From: Nitrososphaerota archaeon
GTDB lineage: Archaea > Thermoproteota > Nitrososphaeria > Nitrososphaerales > Nitrosopumilaceae
DNA length: 9,380 bases
Direction of reading: 5' to 3'
Assembly: GCA_002698885.1 (NCBI GenBank)
Contig: PAAH01000030.1
Span: 7,709 to 17,088 of the forward strand
Below, one piece after another: positions 1-5,283 of the stretch (position 1 is the stretch's first letter; each line of letters opens with the position of its first letter). The notes under the pieces are model-generated. The model searched no databases. It was not told the DNA's origin and saw nothing but the letters and a program-made list of their open reading frames with translations. The position numbers and the translations under genes were made by a program.

Positions 1-182
1 CATCTACTGAGCCAGAAATCTTAGAAGAAGAAAAGTTTGATGTTGTTTATGAGTGTCTAAGATGTAATGTAAAGTCAAATCTTAGTGAATTAACTCGACT
101 TCCAGAGATAAAGTGTATTTGTGGTTTTAGAGTTTTTACTAAAATTAGACCACCAATTGTTAAAACTGTAAAAGCAGTCTAA
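1..182 (+). CDS. rpo12: DNA-directed RNA polymerase subunit Rpo12 (RpoP), 3' part
   Basis: This is the small zinc-binding subunit of the archaeal RNA polymerase, equivalent to eukaryotic Rpb12; in the family it helps assemble the Rpo3/Rpo10/Rpo11 platform. The reading frame is open from base 3 and ends with TAA at 180-182, giving 59 visible residues; the start lies before the window. An acidic N-terminal stretch precedes YECLRC, a later LPEIKCICGF, and the hallmark C-terminus RPPIVKTVKAV. The Cys pattern is C-x2-C, sixteen residues, then C-x-C, whereas family members I know usually have C-x2-C in the second pair, so one residue seems to be missing between the last two ligands. The stop overlaps the stop of the opposing zinc-finger gene by four bases. 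Identification is firm; the N-terminal length is unknown. Confidence 0.9.
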   Translation, partial: STEPEILEEEKFDVVYECLRCNVKSNLSELTRLPEIKCICGFRVFTKIRPPIVKTVKAV

Positions 183-379
183 TCTCTATCTTTTTTGTAA
201 CTGTGATATCTTTGTAAGTGTGTTCGCATATCTTCCATATTTGAAAAATTTTTTTTACATTCCTTACAATCATATGGTAAATCCTTGAAATGGATTACCT
301 GAAGATGTTGCATTAATTCCTCTTTTTTAGAAAATTTTTTATTACAATGTTCACACACATTTTTTTTAAATAAGCCCAT
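179..379 (-). CDS. Small protein with two C2H2 zinc fingers and an MGLF N-terminus
   Basis: A 66-residue protein made almost wholly of two classical C2H2 fingers: C9, C12, H25, H30 and C38, C41, H54, H59, both with C-x2-C-x12-H-x4-H spacing. A basic tail, YKKDRD, follows. C2H2 fingers usually bind DNA, RNA or protein, but the target here is unknown. I chose the ATG at 377-379 because it gives the N-terminus MGLFKKN shared by four other proteins in this window. An upstream in-frame ATG would add nine residues and overlap the preceding gene. The preceding minus-strand gene stops one base before this ATG (TAA, C, ATG), so the two are probably cotranscribed and perhaps translationally coupled. 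Its TAG overlaps the rpo12 TAA on the other strand. The finger call is firm; the function is unknown. Confidence 0.85.
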   Translation of the reverse strand: MGLFKKNVCEHCNKKFSKKEELMQHLQVIHFKDLPYDCKECKKNFSNMEDMRTHLQRYHSYKKDRD

Positions 380-380
380 G

Positions 381-791
381 TTACTCATTTTTAGCCTTTT
401 GTCCATCCCAGCATTTTCTACAGAGTTGTCCAGATACCTTCCAATTTGATTTCGGATTATATCGGAAGAATCCTAATTTTACACCACATAGCGTACAAAA
501 TGCTTTCTTACTGTTAAAATCAGTTTCTTTTTTATCGAAACATGTTTTACATAACAGACCTTGCATATCCCACTGCCATCGTGGTTCCCAAAGGTCTGTA
601 ACTTTTTTTTGTGTTCCACACGTTAAGCATTTTGATTTAATGTTTGAATCATACTCATCTTTCATTTTATCCATATAACAGTCAGCACAAAGTGGTGAGT
701 CGACATACCATTCTTTTTTTGCTTTATGTTTGTGTTTTGTTTCTTTTTTACAAATAGTACAAATTGTAGGTTTTTTACCAAACAGTCCCAT
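381..791 (-). CDS. Triple zinc-ribbon (six CxxC) protein with an MGLF N-terminus
   Basis: This 136-residue protein carries six CxxC knuckles at residues 11/14, 35/38, 55/58, 81/84, 99/102 and 124/127. They pair naturally into three modules of the form CxxC, 20-22 residues, CxxC. Before the second knuckle of each module is a related stretch (EWYVDSPLCADC, RWQWDMQGLLCKTC, NWKVSGQLCRKC), so the modules look like an internal triplication. Each probably binds one zinc ion. The N-terminus MGLFGKKP matches other proteins in the window. The ATG at 789-791 follows a TATA-like AT-rich stretch and a palindrome about 13-26 bp upstream. The downstream C2H2 gene begins one base after its stop. I do not recognise a named family; a role in nucleic-acid or protein binding is only an inference. 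Confidence 0.82.
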   Translation of the reverse strand: MGLFGKKPTICTICKKETKHKHKAKKEWYVDSPLCADCYMDKMKDEYDSNIKSKCLTCGTQKKVTDLWEPRWQWDMQGLLCKTCFDKKETDFNSKKAFCTLCGVKLGFFRYNPKSNWKVSGQLCRKCWDGQKAKNE

Positions 792-796
792 GGTTG

Positions 797-830
797 TTAT
801 GAAAATTAGATCTAATTAAATTATGAAAAT
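797..830 (-). promoter_or_regulatory. Palindrome flanked by 10-bp direct repeats upstream of the zinc-ribbon gene
   Basis: AATTAGATCTAATT (804-817) is a perfect 14-bp palindrome lying 13-26 bases before the ATG of the minus-strand zinc-ribbon gene, where the promoter and transcription start should be. It is flanked by two identical copies of TTATGAAAAT at 797-806 and 821-830, 24 bp apart from start to start. The position suits an operator, but AT-rich DNA gives such patterns easily, so the regulatory reading is an inference. Confidence 0.35.
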
Positions 831-850
831 AAATTAAAAATAAGGTTTGT

Positions 851-979
851 TTAGGCTTCTTCTTTGAGAAGGTCTTCTAGTGCTTGGCTTGCGTTTAGCA
901 TACCATTTTTTTGTGCGTATTTTTGGATCATCTTGTATTGATCGTTACTAAAACAAACTGGCATTGAACGTTTTTCCAT
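851..979 (-). CDS. 42-residue ribbon-helix-helix-like small protein
   Basis: A short open frame from ATG at 977-979 to TAA at 851-853 encodes 42 residues. It begins MEKRSMPVCFSND and ends ASQALEDLLKEEA. The layout fits a minimal ribbon-helix-helix fold: a short strand (residues 5-10), a first helix starting at SNDQYKMIQKYAQ, a turn at NGML, and a second helix at NASQALEDLLKE. Such proteins usually dimerise and bind operator DNA through the strand. It lies 59 bases upstream of the zinc-ribbon gene on the same strand, so it may be cotranscribed with it or regulate it. It has clear coding character (helix periodicity, a sensible start), but at this size homologues would be needed for certainty. 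A nonfunctional ORF is the main alternative. Confidence 0.65.
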   Translation of the reverse strand: MEKRSMPVCFSNDQYKMIQKYAQKNGMLNASQALEDLLKEEA

Positions 980-1027
980 ATAATTACTAATTTTTCTTTT
1001 TTAATAACTCTTACTTTATTTAGAAAA

Positions 1028-1035
1028 ACTATATT
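1028..1035 (+). promoter_or_regulatory. TATA-like box for the SLOG-type gene
   Basis: ACTATATT lies 22-29 bases before the ATG at 1057. Archaeal TATA boxes are centred about 26 bp upstream of the transcription start, so this placement predicts a leaderless mRNA starting at or near the ATG. No Shine-Dalgarno sequence is seen in the 15 bases before the start. Confidence 0.45.
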
Positions 1036-1056
1036 GGCGTAAATTAATTTCTATAC

Positions 1057-1566
1057 ATGGTAAAAATGCTGCAGATTTTAGTTATTGGTAACAATGATAA
1101 TGGATGTACTCCTGAACTTGAAACTACTGCATATGATACTGGAAAAGAAGTTGCAAAATCTGGCTCAGTTTTGATAACTGGTGGTCTAGGCGGTGTAATG
1201 AAAGCCGCATCACATGGGGCAAAAGTTGAAGGTGGGTTAACAGTTGGTATAATTCCGCAAGATGATTCTGCAATGGCAAATGAATTCTGTGACATTGTAA
1301 TTCCTTCTGGTATGGGATTATCAAGAGACTTTCTTAATGCACTTTCTGCAGATGGAGTGATTGTTGTTGGAGGTGGTTCTGGAACGTTATCAGAGATTTG
1401 TGCTGCATATATGTATAAAAAACCAATTGCAGCGCTCAAAAATTCAGGTGGCATGGCTACAAAATATTCTGATCAGTACATTGATCATAGAGAAAATGTT
1501 AAAGTCATGGGATTTGACTCACCAAAAGAAGCCGTCAACTATATTTTAGAGCAAACTAAATCATAG
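1057..1566 (+). CDS. TIGR00725/SLOG-type Rossmann-fold nucleotide-binding protein
   Basis: This 169-residue protein resembles the TIGR00725 family, part of the SLOG superfamily that includes the cytokinin-activating LOG phosphoribohydrolases and DprA. Visible motifs are the first strand and loop ILVIGNND (residues 7-14), a glycine-rich TGGLGGVM (41-48) and VGGGSGTLSE (104-113), equivalent to the LOG PGGxGTxxE motif but with Gly-Gly-Gly in place of Pro-Gly-Gly. R90 in LSRDFLN sits where LOG proteins keep a conserved Arg. It is predicted to be soluble and to bind a nucleotide or phosphoribosyl compound; the substrate is unproven. The ATG at 1057 is supported by a TATA-like box; a second ATG three codons in is possible. 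Its 3' end overlaps the convergent dehydrogenase gene by 11 bp. Confidence 0.86.
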   Translation: MVKMLQILVIGNNDNGCTPELETTAYDTGKEVAKSGSVLITGGLGGVMKAASHGAKVEGGLTVGIIPQDDSAMANEFCDIVIPSGMGLSRDFLNALSADGVIVVGGGSGTLSEICAAYMYKKPIAALKNSGGMATKYSDQYIDHRENVKVMGFDSPKEAVNYILEQTKS

Positions 1567-2698
1567 TTTCTAAGAGTGGATCTGGTTTGTAAAATTCACC
1601 GTACTCTTGTGCAAGTTCGTTTAATTCATTTACTATGCTTTGAATTCCAATTTCTTTTGCTGTTTCAAACAATGGTTTTCTAAGACCAAGACCCAGCTTT
1701 GCAGCTTTTTCAATTTCTTCTACATCACTGGCACCGTTTGTAATCAACCAGGCTGCATTGTTTAGAACATTTGCTACAAGCTGAATTGGATTACATTTTT
1801 GTGCTAACTCTTCAGAAAGTTCAACTCGTTCATACTTGTCATCTGAATATTTGTAATATCCTTCACCTGATTTCTGTCCCAGTTTTTTCTCATCAAACAT
1901 TTTTTCAACTGTTTTATGTGGATTAATTACTTTTTTGTCACGTAAATGCATCTCAACAGTTGCCTTATGAATTACATCCATTCCAGTAAAGTCTGCTAGT
2001 TCAAAAATCCCCATAGGAAAACCAAGCTTGAATTTTACAGCAGAGTCAATTTCTTCTAGCGTTGCACCTGTTCTGTCTTGTAGATAGCATGCCTCATGAA
2101 CCATTGGTATGAAAAGTCGGTTTATGATGAATCCTGGAACGTCTTTTCTGCATAATACTGCTTGCTTGTTTACTGATTTGACAAATTCTTGGGTAAGAGC
2201 AGTTATTTCTTGTGATGTTTTCTCACCTGGAATTACTTCAACTAGTTTCATAAGCTGTGGTGGGTTGAAAAAGTGAATTCCAATAAATTTATCAGGACGT
2301 GATGTTGTGTTTGCAATCTCTGTAATTGGTAGCGTACTTGTATTTGATGCAAATATTACTTCTGGGTTAGCAGCCTTGTCCAGTTCTGCATATACCTTCT
2401 TTTTTAAATCCATTATTTCAGGAACGACTTCAATTACCATTTCAGAGTCTTTTACTGCATCATTCAAATCTACAATTGGTGTAATTCGTGAAAATATTGC
2501 ATCGCCTTCTTCTTTTGATATTTTTTCTTTTGTAACAAGTTTGTCTAGACTCCAGCGAATTTTTTCCATTGCCTTATCTAAAAACTCCTGTTTGATGTCG
2601 CGTAGTACAACATTGTAACCTGCAGTGGCAGATACCTGAGCAATACCATGCCCCATAACCCCAGAACCTAAAACTGTGATGTTCTTAATATTCAACAT
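1556..2698 (-). CDS. 3-hydroxyacyl-CoA dehydrogenase (NAD-dependent), likely 3-hydroxybutyryl-CoA dehydrogenase
   Basis: The enzyme oxidises (S)-3-hydroxyacyl-CoA to 3-oxoacyl-CoA with NAD. In ammonia-oxidising archaea this activity is needed to turn 3-hydroxybutyryl-CoA into acetoacetyl-CoA in the 3-hydroxypropionate/4-hydroxybutyrate cycle. The N-terminal Rossmann domain has GSGVMG at 11-16. Catalytic residues expected from the family are present: Ser121 in ASNTS, His142 in HFFNP, Glu154 in KLVEV and Asn193 in GFIINR. The C-terminal helical domain runs from about 186 to 284 and seems to be followed by a second, shorter copy (about 303-370), which makes 380 residues against about 280-310 for single-domain enzymes. 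No hydratase domain is fused. The ATG at 2696-2698 is the natural start before the Rossmann strand. The assignment to the carbon cycle is inferred from the organism type, not from neighbours. Confidence 0.9.
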   Translation of the reverse strand: MLNIKNITVLGSGVMGHGIAQVSATAGYNVVLRDIKQEFLDKAMEKIRWSLDKLVTKEKISKEEGDAIFSRITPIVDLNDAVKDSEMVIEVVPEIMDLKKKVYAELDKAANPEVIFASNTSTLPITEIANTTSRPDKFIGIHFFNPPQLMKLVEVIPGEKTSQEITALTQEFVKSVNKQAVLCRKDVPGFIINRLFIPMVHEACYLQDRTGATLEEIDSAVKFKLGFPMGIFELADFTGMDVIHKATVEMHLRDKKVINPHKTVEKMFDEKKLGQKSGEGYYKYSDDKYERVELSEELAQKCNPIQLVANVLNNAAWLITNGASDVEEIEKAAKLGLGLRKPLFETAKEIGIQSIVNELNELAQEYGEFYKPDPLLETMI

Positions 2699-2716
2699 TC
2701 CCTATTCTGAAATACC

Positions 2717-2724
2717 TTTTATAA
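2717..2724. promoter_or_regulatory. Shared TATA box between divergent genes
   Basis: TTTTATAA sits in the 48-bp gap between divergent ATGs at 2698 (minus) and 2747 (plus). Read forward it lies 23-30 bases before the plus-strand finger gene, the expected spacing for a leaderless archaeal transcript. Read in reverse, TTATAAAA lies 19-26 bases before the dehydrogenase, which is slightly close; a second TATA-like CATATACA around 2737-2744 could instead serve that gene with a short leader. Confidence 0.55.
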
Positions 2725-2746
2725 GCTCATTCAAATTGTATATGAT

Positions 2747-2917
2747 ATGGGTCTATTTGGAAAAAAGAAAAAGAGTGAAGAAACCAAATGCAAAGAATGT
2801 GGTTTAGAATTACACCAACCAGAAAGACTTGAGCGACATATGAAAAAAGCACATGGTAATGTACCTGAGAAAAAGCCTGACACTAGTGGTGGTGTCCAAG
2901 AAGGCGGTATGTGGTAA
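2747..2917 (+). CDS. 56-residue single C2H2 zinc-finger protein with an MGLF N-terminus
   Basis: The frame from ATG at 2747 to TAA at 2915-2917 encodes 56 residues. It starts MGLFGKKKK, followed by one C2H2 finger with ligands C15, C18, H31 and H36 (C-x2-C-x12-H-x4-H) and a flexible Gly/Lys/Asp-rich tail ending GGMW. Over the first 37 residues it is identical to the finger protein at 8961-9155 at 21 positions without a gap, so the two are paralogues. A good TATA box 23-30 bases upstream supports the start and a leaderless transcript. A membrane protein and a HIT protein follow on the same strand. The finger may bind nucleic acid or protein; the basic, hydrophobic N-terminus could be an anchor or docking tag, but this is an inference. 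Confidence 0.82.
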   Translation: MGLFGKKKKSEETKCKECGLELHQPERLERHMKKAHGNVPEKKPDTSGGVQEGGMW

Positions 2918-2949
2918 ATTTATTATTGTAAAATTTTAGACAAACGTTA

Positions 2950-3225
2950 TTGGAATTATCTGACGGTCAGAAATATGCAATTGTCTTTTTAGGTGCACTT
3001 GCAGCTGCGGGAATTGTTCTAGGTACATTGGTTTTTCCATTCTGGAATTTTATACGCGAAGATATTATGGAAGAAGTTGAAATTTTTGAATCTGCAAACG
3101 GTAATTGCTATGTGGATACATTAGATGGAATTCCAAAAACTATAGAAAACTGTAATCTTCCTGTAGGGTCTTCTGTCACTGTTAAATATAGTGAAGGTTT
3201 ACCATGGGCAACAATTGAACCATAG
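2950..3225 (+). CDS. Small one-pass membrane protein of unknown function
   Basis: This 91-residue protein has a short N-terminal segment, one hydrophobic helix at about residues 9-33 (rich in Ala, Gly, Val, Leu and ending FPFWNF), then an acidic stretch (REDIMEEVEIFE) and a soluble C-terminal part with two cysteines (C53, C68) that could pair. The start must be TTG at 2950: an in-frame TAA lies at 2929-2931, no ATG comes before the membrane helix, and the next Met is after it. There is no clear Shine-Dalgarno sequence. The gene lies 32 bp after the small finger gene and 8-11 bp before the HIT gene, suggesting cotranscription. I do not recognise the family. Topology cannot be fixed from sequence alone, although the C-terminal cysteines hint at an outside location. 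Confidence 0.72.
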   Translation: MELSDGQKYAIVFLGALAAAGIVLGTLVFPFWNFIREDIMEEVEIFESANGNCYVDTLDGIPKTIENCNLPVGSSVTVKYSEGLPWATIEP

Positions 3226-3236
3226 GATTAGATTTG

Positions 3237-3656
3237 GTGAATGACTTGGAGTGTATTTTTTGTAAAATCGCATCAAAAGAAATTCCAGCAAAAATACTTA
3301 TTGAAACAGAATTATGTGTAGGATTTTTAGATGCATTTCCTCTTGCAAAAGGCCATGCATTAATTATTCCAAAAAATCATTATGAGAAAATTCAGGATCT
3401 TCCAGCAGATGTTAATAATGAAATTTTTTCTACAGTACACAAATTGATTTCCAGAATTGATTCTTTGACTGGTGCAACACTAGTTGCAATTCATAATGGT
3501 AAGGATAGTGGGCAAGAAATACCACATGTTCATGTCCATTTGATTCCAAGGAGTAAAGATGATTCTGCAGGTGCTGTACATTCCATGTTTTCCAAAACAC
3601 CAGAATTGTCTGAATCTGAAATTGATGAGTTATGCACTAAACTTAGGATTAGTTAG
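3237..3656 (+). CDS. HIT family nucleotide hydrolase/transferase
   Basis: A 139-residue histidine-triad protein. HIT enzymes hydrolyse or transfer nucleoside monophosphates, for example AMP-lysine or AMP-amide, or diadenosine polyphosphates. The active-site triad HVHVH is followed by LIPR near residue 97, and the middle His is the usual nucleophile. Upstream are the family's CIFCKI pair of cysteines near the N-terminus (often zinc-binding together with later His), FLDAFPLAKGHALIIPKNH, and HNGKDSGQEIPH. The start is either GTG at 3237 or TTG at 3234; I prefer GTG, with AGGA at 3224-3227 as a weak ribosome-binding site. The gene begins just after the membrane-protein gene and its stop overlaps the stop of the convergent DnaJ-ferredoxin gene by four bases. 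The substrate cannot be inferred. Confidence 0.88.
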   Translation: MNDLECIFCKIASKEIPAKILIETELCVGFLDAFPLAKGHALIIPKNHYEKIQDLPADVNNEIFSTVHKLISRIDSLTGATLVAIHNGKDSGQEIPHVHVHLIPRSKDDSAGAVHSMFSKTPELSESEIDELCTKLRIS

Positions 3657-4336
3657 TAAGGAAATATTCTCTGGTTATTCTCTAAATCATCAACAATAAT
3701 TGCTTTTGTTGGGCATGTTTCAGCTGCATTAATAATTTTCAGATTTTTTGCACCTTTAGAGTTGTATACTCGGGATTTTGGATTCATTGTAGTTGTTTTG
3801 TCCACGGTAAATACATTTGGTGCAATTGTTTCACAACTGCAACATCCAATGCAAAGTGATGGATCAACCTTAACTGATAAATCAACTTCTGGTTTCTGTT
3901 TAACATTACTTGTTTCTTGTTTGTGGACGTCATCTTTTCTAGATGATTCGTATTTATTCCAGAAATCTTGCTCATATTTCTTCCACCAGTCTTTATCTTC
4001 CTCAAATTCTTTAGTGAATCTACTCCAATCTTCTTCTGGGGTTTTATCTTTACGAAATCGTTCATTTTCTCTGTAAAAGTTTTTCTTTGGCTCAGAGGGG
4101 GTTTCATTTTTTTGGTGTTTGGTGGATGATTTTTTATTGTGTGTGCTTGAATTGTTATACTGAATTTTCAAAAAATAATATGCTTCAGTAATTAGTTTGA
4201 ATTTTTTACCATCTGATTCTTTTTCATTTTTGTCCGGATGTAATTCTAATGCTAATTTTCTATAGGCATATCGAATTTCTTCATAAGTTGGGTCTTCTTT
4301 TAATAATAGAATCTGACGTGCTTGCTTTGTATTCAA
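3653..4336 (-). CDS. DnaJ-ferredoxin fusion protein (DnaJ-Fer)
   Basis: The 227-residue protein joins an N-terminal J domain (residues 3-60, with HPD at 33-35) to a C-terminal ferredoxin domain. The J domain should stimulate the ATPase of DnaK. The ferredoxin part has C162, C165, C168 and later C208 followed by Pro, as in single-cluster 4Fe-4S ferredoxins; C166 is extra. Between them lies a charged, low-complexity linker (about 62-150) with W/F/Y-rich repeats. The Gly/Phe, zinc and substrate-binding domains of ordinary DnaJ are absent. This architecture is known from plant chloroplasts and has been reported in Thaumarchaeota as a transfer from plants. The start is TTG at 4334-4336: a TAA codon stands directly before it, and no Met occurs early. 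A TATA box at 4359-4367 supports leaderless expression. Confidence 0.9.
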   Translation of the reverse strand: MNTKQARQILLLKEDPTYEEIRYAYRKLALELHPDKNEKESDGKKFKLITEAYYFLKIQYNNSSTHNKKSSTKHQKNETPSEPKKNFYRENERFRKDKTPEEDWSRFTKEFEEDKDWWKKYEQDFWNKYESSRKDDVHKQETSNVKQKPEVDLSVKVDPSLCIGCCSCETIAPNVFTVDKTTTMNPKSRVYNSKGAKNLKIINAAETCPTKAIIVDDLENNQRIFPY

Positions 4337-4358
4337 TTATCTTTGGTACTACCTAATA

Positions 4359-4367
4359 TGATAAAAA
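4359..4367 (-). promoter_or_regulatory. TATA box of the DnaJ-ferredoxin gene
   Basis: On the minus strand, TTTTTATCA lies 23-31 bases before the TTG start of the DnaJ-ferredoxin gene. This is the expected distance for an archaeal TATA box driving a leaderless transcript and supports the TTG start. It lies only 10 bp beyond the stop of the upstream cupin gene, so the chaperone has its own promoter but could also be read through from the cupins. Confidence 0.55.
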
Positions 4368-4377
4368 GATAGTCAGA

Positions 4378-4737
4378 TCAAGTTAGTATTTCGTCATCTT
4401 TTTTCCATGCAGGATCTACAATACACAGAACTTTTAGTTCTTCATTTTCAGTATTTTCTAAATATTGTAAAGAAAATGGCGGGACAAAAATTGATTGATA
4501 TTTTTCAATATCTACTGGCTCATTATCTATGTACAAAATACCTTTTCCTTCCAATACAAAATAGACCTCCGATGTTTTCATTTTATGTGGATTTGATTTT
4601 TTACCTGGCTTGATGGTTGAATGTGCTAAACTATATCGAATTCCATTTAATGTATTATGAGGATGGAAGATCTGTCTAATTTCTGTACCCTCGTCACCAA
4701 GAATTGGCTCTGTATCCTGAATTCTTTTTGTAATCAT
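4378..4737 (-). CDS. Single-domain cupin protein with altered metal site
   Basis: A 119-residue protein with one cupin barrel. Cupin motif 1 is recognisable as KPGKKSNPHKMKTSEVYFVL near residues 43-62, with H51 and E57 but Met53 in place of the usual second His. In motif 2, VPPFSLQYLEN (85-95), Gln91 occupies the place of the usual His. A typical metal cupin has three His and one Glu; here two of these are replaced, so the site may bind metal weakly or bind a ligand without metal. The C-terminus KVLCIVDPAW is common in this kind of small cupin. The ATG at 4735-4737 overlaps the TAA of the upstream cupin gene by one base (TAATG), so translation is probably coupled. Substrate unknown. Confidence 0.83.
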   Translation of the reverse strand: MITKRIQDTEPILGDEGTEIRQIFHPHNTLNGIRYSLAHSTIKPGKKSNPHKMKTSEVYFVLEGKGILYIDNEPVDIEKYQSIFVPPFSLQYLENTENEELKVLCIVDPAWKKDDEILT

Positions 4738-5201
4738 TATTTTAGTCTCTTTGTTACACGTGATTTAAAGTCAGATTCATACCAAATGGTTTTTGGTTCA
4801 ACATTATTCTTTGGAAATGAATTAATTGCAATATGTGAGAAATCAACTTTTTTATTAATAGAACCATGTGAATGAAGTTTTTGTGCAGGAATATGTACAC
4901 AGTCACCTGTTTTCAAAGTAAGTGATTTGGTTTTTTTAATTTTGAAATTAGAATTATTTTTACCAAATTTTCTATATATTGATAAATTTCCGGTTCCCTT
5001 TGTAACAATTAACGTTTGTCCACCATCATGGAAATGCAATTTTGTTTTTGTTCCATTCTTGAATGTGACATGATAGATCTTTTCATTTTTTGGTTTTATT
5101 ACTGCTGAAATATCTTTAGCCGCAACTTGACCAGTAAAATAATTAGGTTTTGCTTTTTTACTTGGTATACCAACTCGCGAAAAAATATTCTCTTTATTCA
5201 T
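4737..5201 (-). CDS. Cupin-domain protein
   Basis: This 154-residue protein (counted from ATG at 5199-5201) is a second, distinct cupin. Motif 1 is NGTKTKLHFHDGGQTLIV, giving H56, H58 and Gln62 where Glu is typical. Motif 2 is GDCVHIPAQKLHSHGS, giving H110 or H112 as the last ligand. A Lys-rich insertion lies between the two motifs. Small cupins of this type include dioxygenases, isomerases and binding proteins; none can be singled out. A TTG nine bases upstream would give three more residues, but the ATG fits better with a TATA-like ACATATAC at 5224-5231, 23-30 bases upstream. The downstream cupin starts on the last base of the stop codon, so the pair likely acts together or is made in a fixed ratio. 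Confidence 0.83.
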   Translation of the reverse strand: MNKENIFSRVGIPSKKAKPNYFTGQVAAKDISAVIKPKNEKIYHVTFKNGTKTKLHFHDGGQTLIVTKGTGNLSIYRKFGKNNSNFKIKKTKSLTLKTGDCVHIPAQKLHSHGSINKKVDFSHIAINSFPKNNVEPKTIWYESDFKSRVTKRLK

Positions 5202-5283
5202 ACTATACAAAAGTTAGGTATGAGTATATGTTTTATCGTTTAGATTAATTTAAAAATATGTGAATCAATAATACATATCTAAA
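5202..5283. promoter_or_regulatory. Divergent promoter region of cupin pair and unknown plus-strand gene
   Basis: This 82-bp gap separates divergent starts. For the cupins, ACATATAC on the minus strand (5224-5231) lies 23-30 bases before the ATG at 5201. For the plus-strand gene, TTTAAAAATA (5249-5258) lies 26-35 bases before the TTG at 5284. Here each gene has its own TATA-like element, unlike the two shorter divergent gaps in the window. No other element stands out. Confidence 0.4.

Noticed and set aside
185..375. Several runs of six to nine T that could be terminators for rpo12.
   Set aside because: They are Lys codon runs of the opposing gene; T runs are common throughout, so none can be called as a terminator from sequence alone.
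380..406. Longer start for the double-finger gene, adding MDKRLKMSN.
   Set aside because: It would overlap the upstream gene by 26 bases, and the shared MGLF start at 379 is better supported.
1044..1454. A 136-codon minus-strand open frame opposite the SLOG-type gene.
   Set aside because: It is the mirror of a gene with clear motifs; its product is Pro/Ser-rich with no domain pattern.
2307..2618. A 103-codon plus-strand open frame.
   Set aside because: It lies wholly opposite the dehydrogenase, whose catalytic motifs are intact; the Ser-rich product has no recognisable features.
3762..4107. Open frames of about 105 codons on both strands within the DnaJ-ferredoxin gene.
   Set aside because: Both overlap the well-supported fusion gene in other frames and have no family signature.
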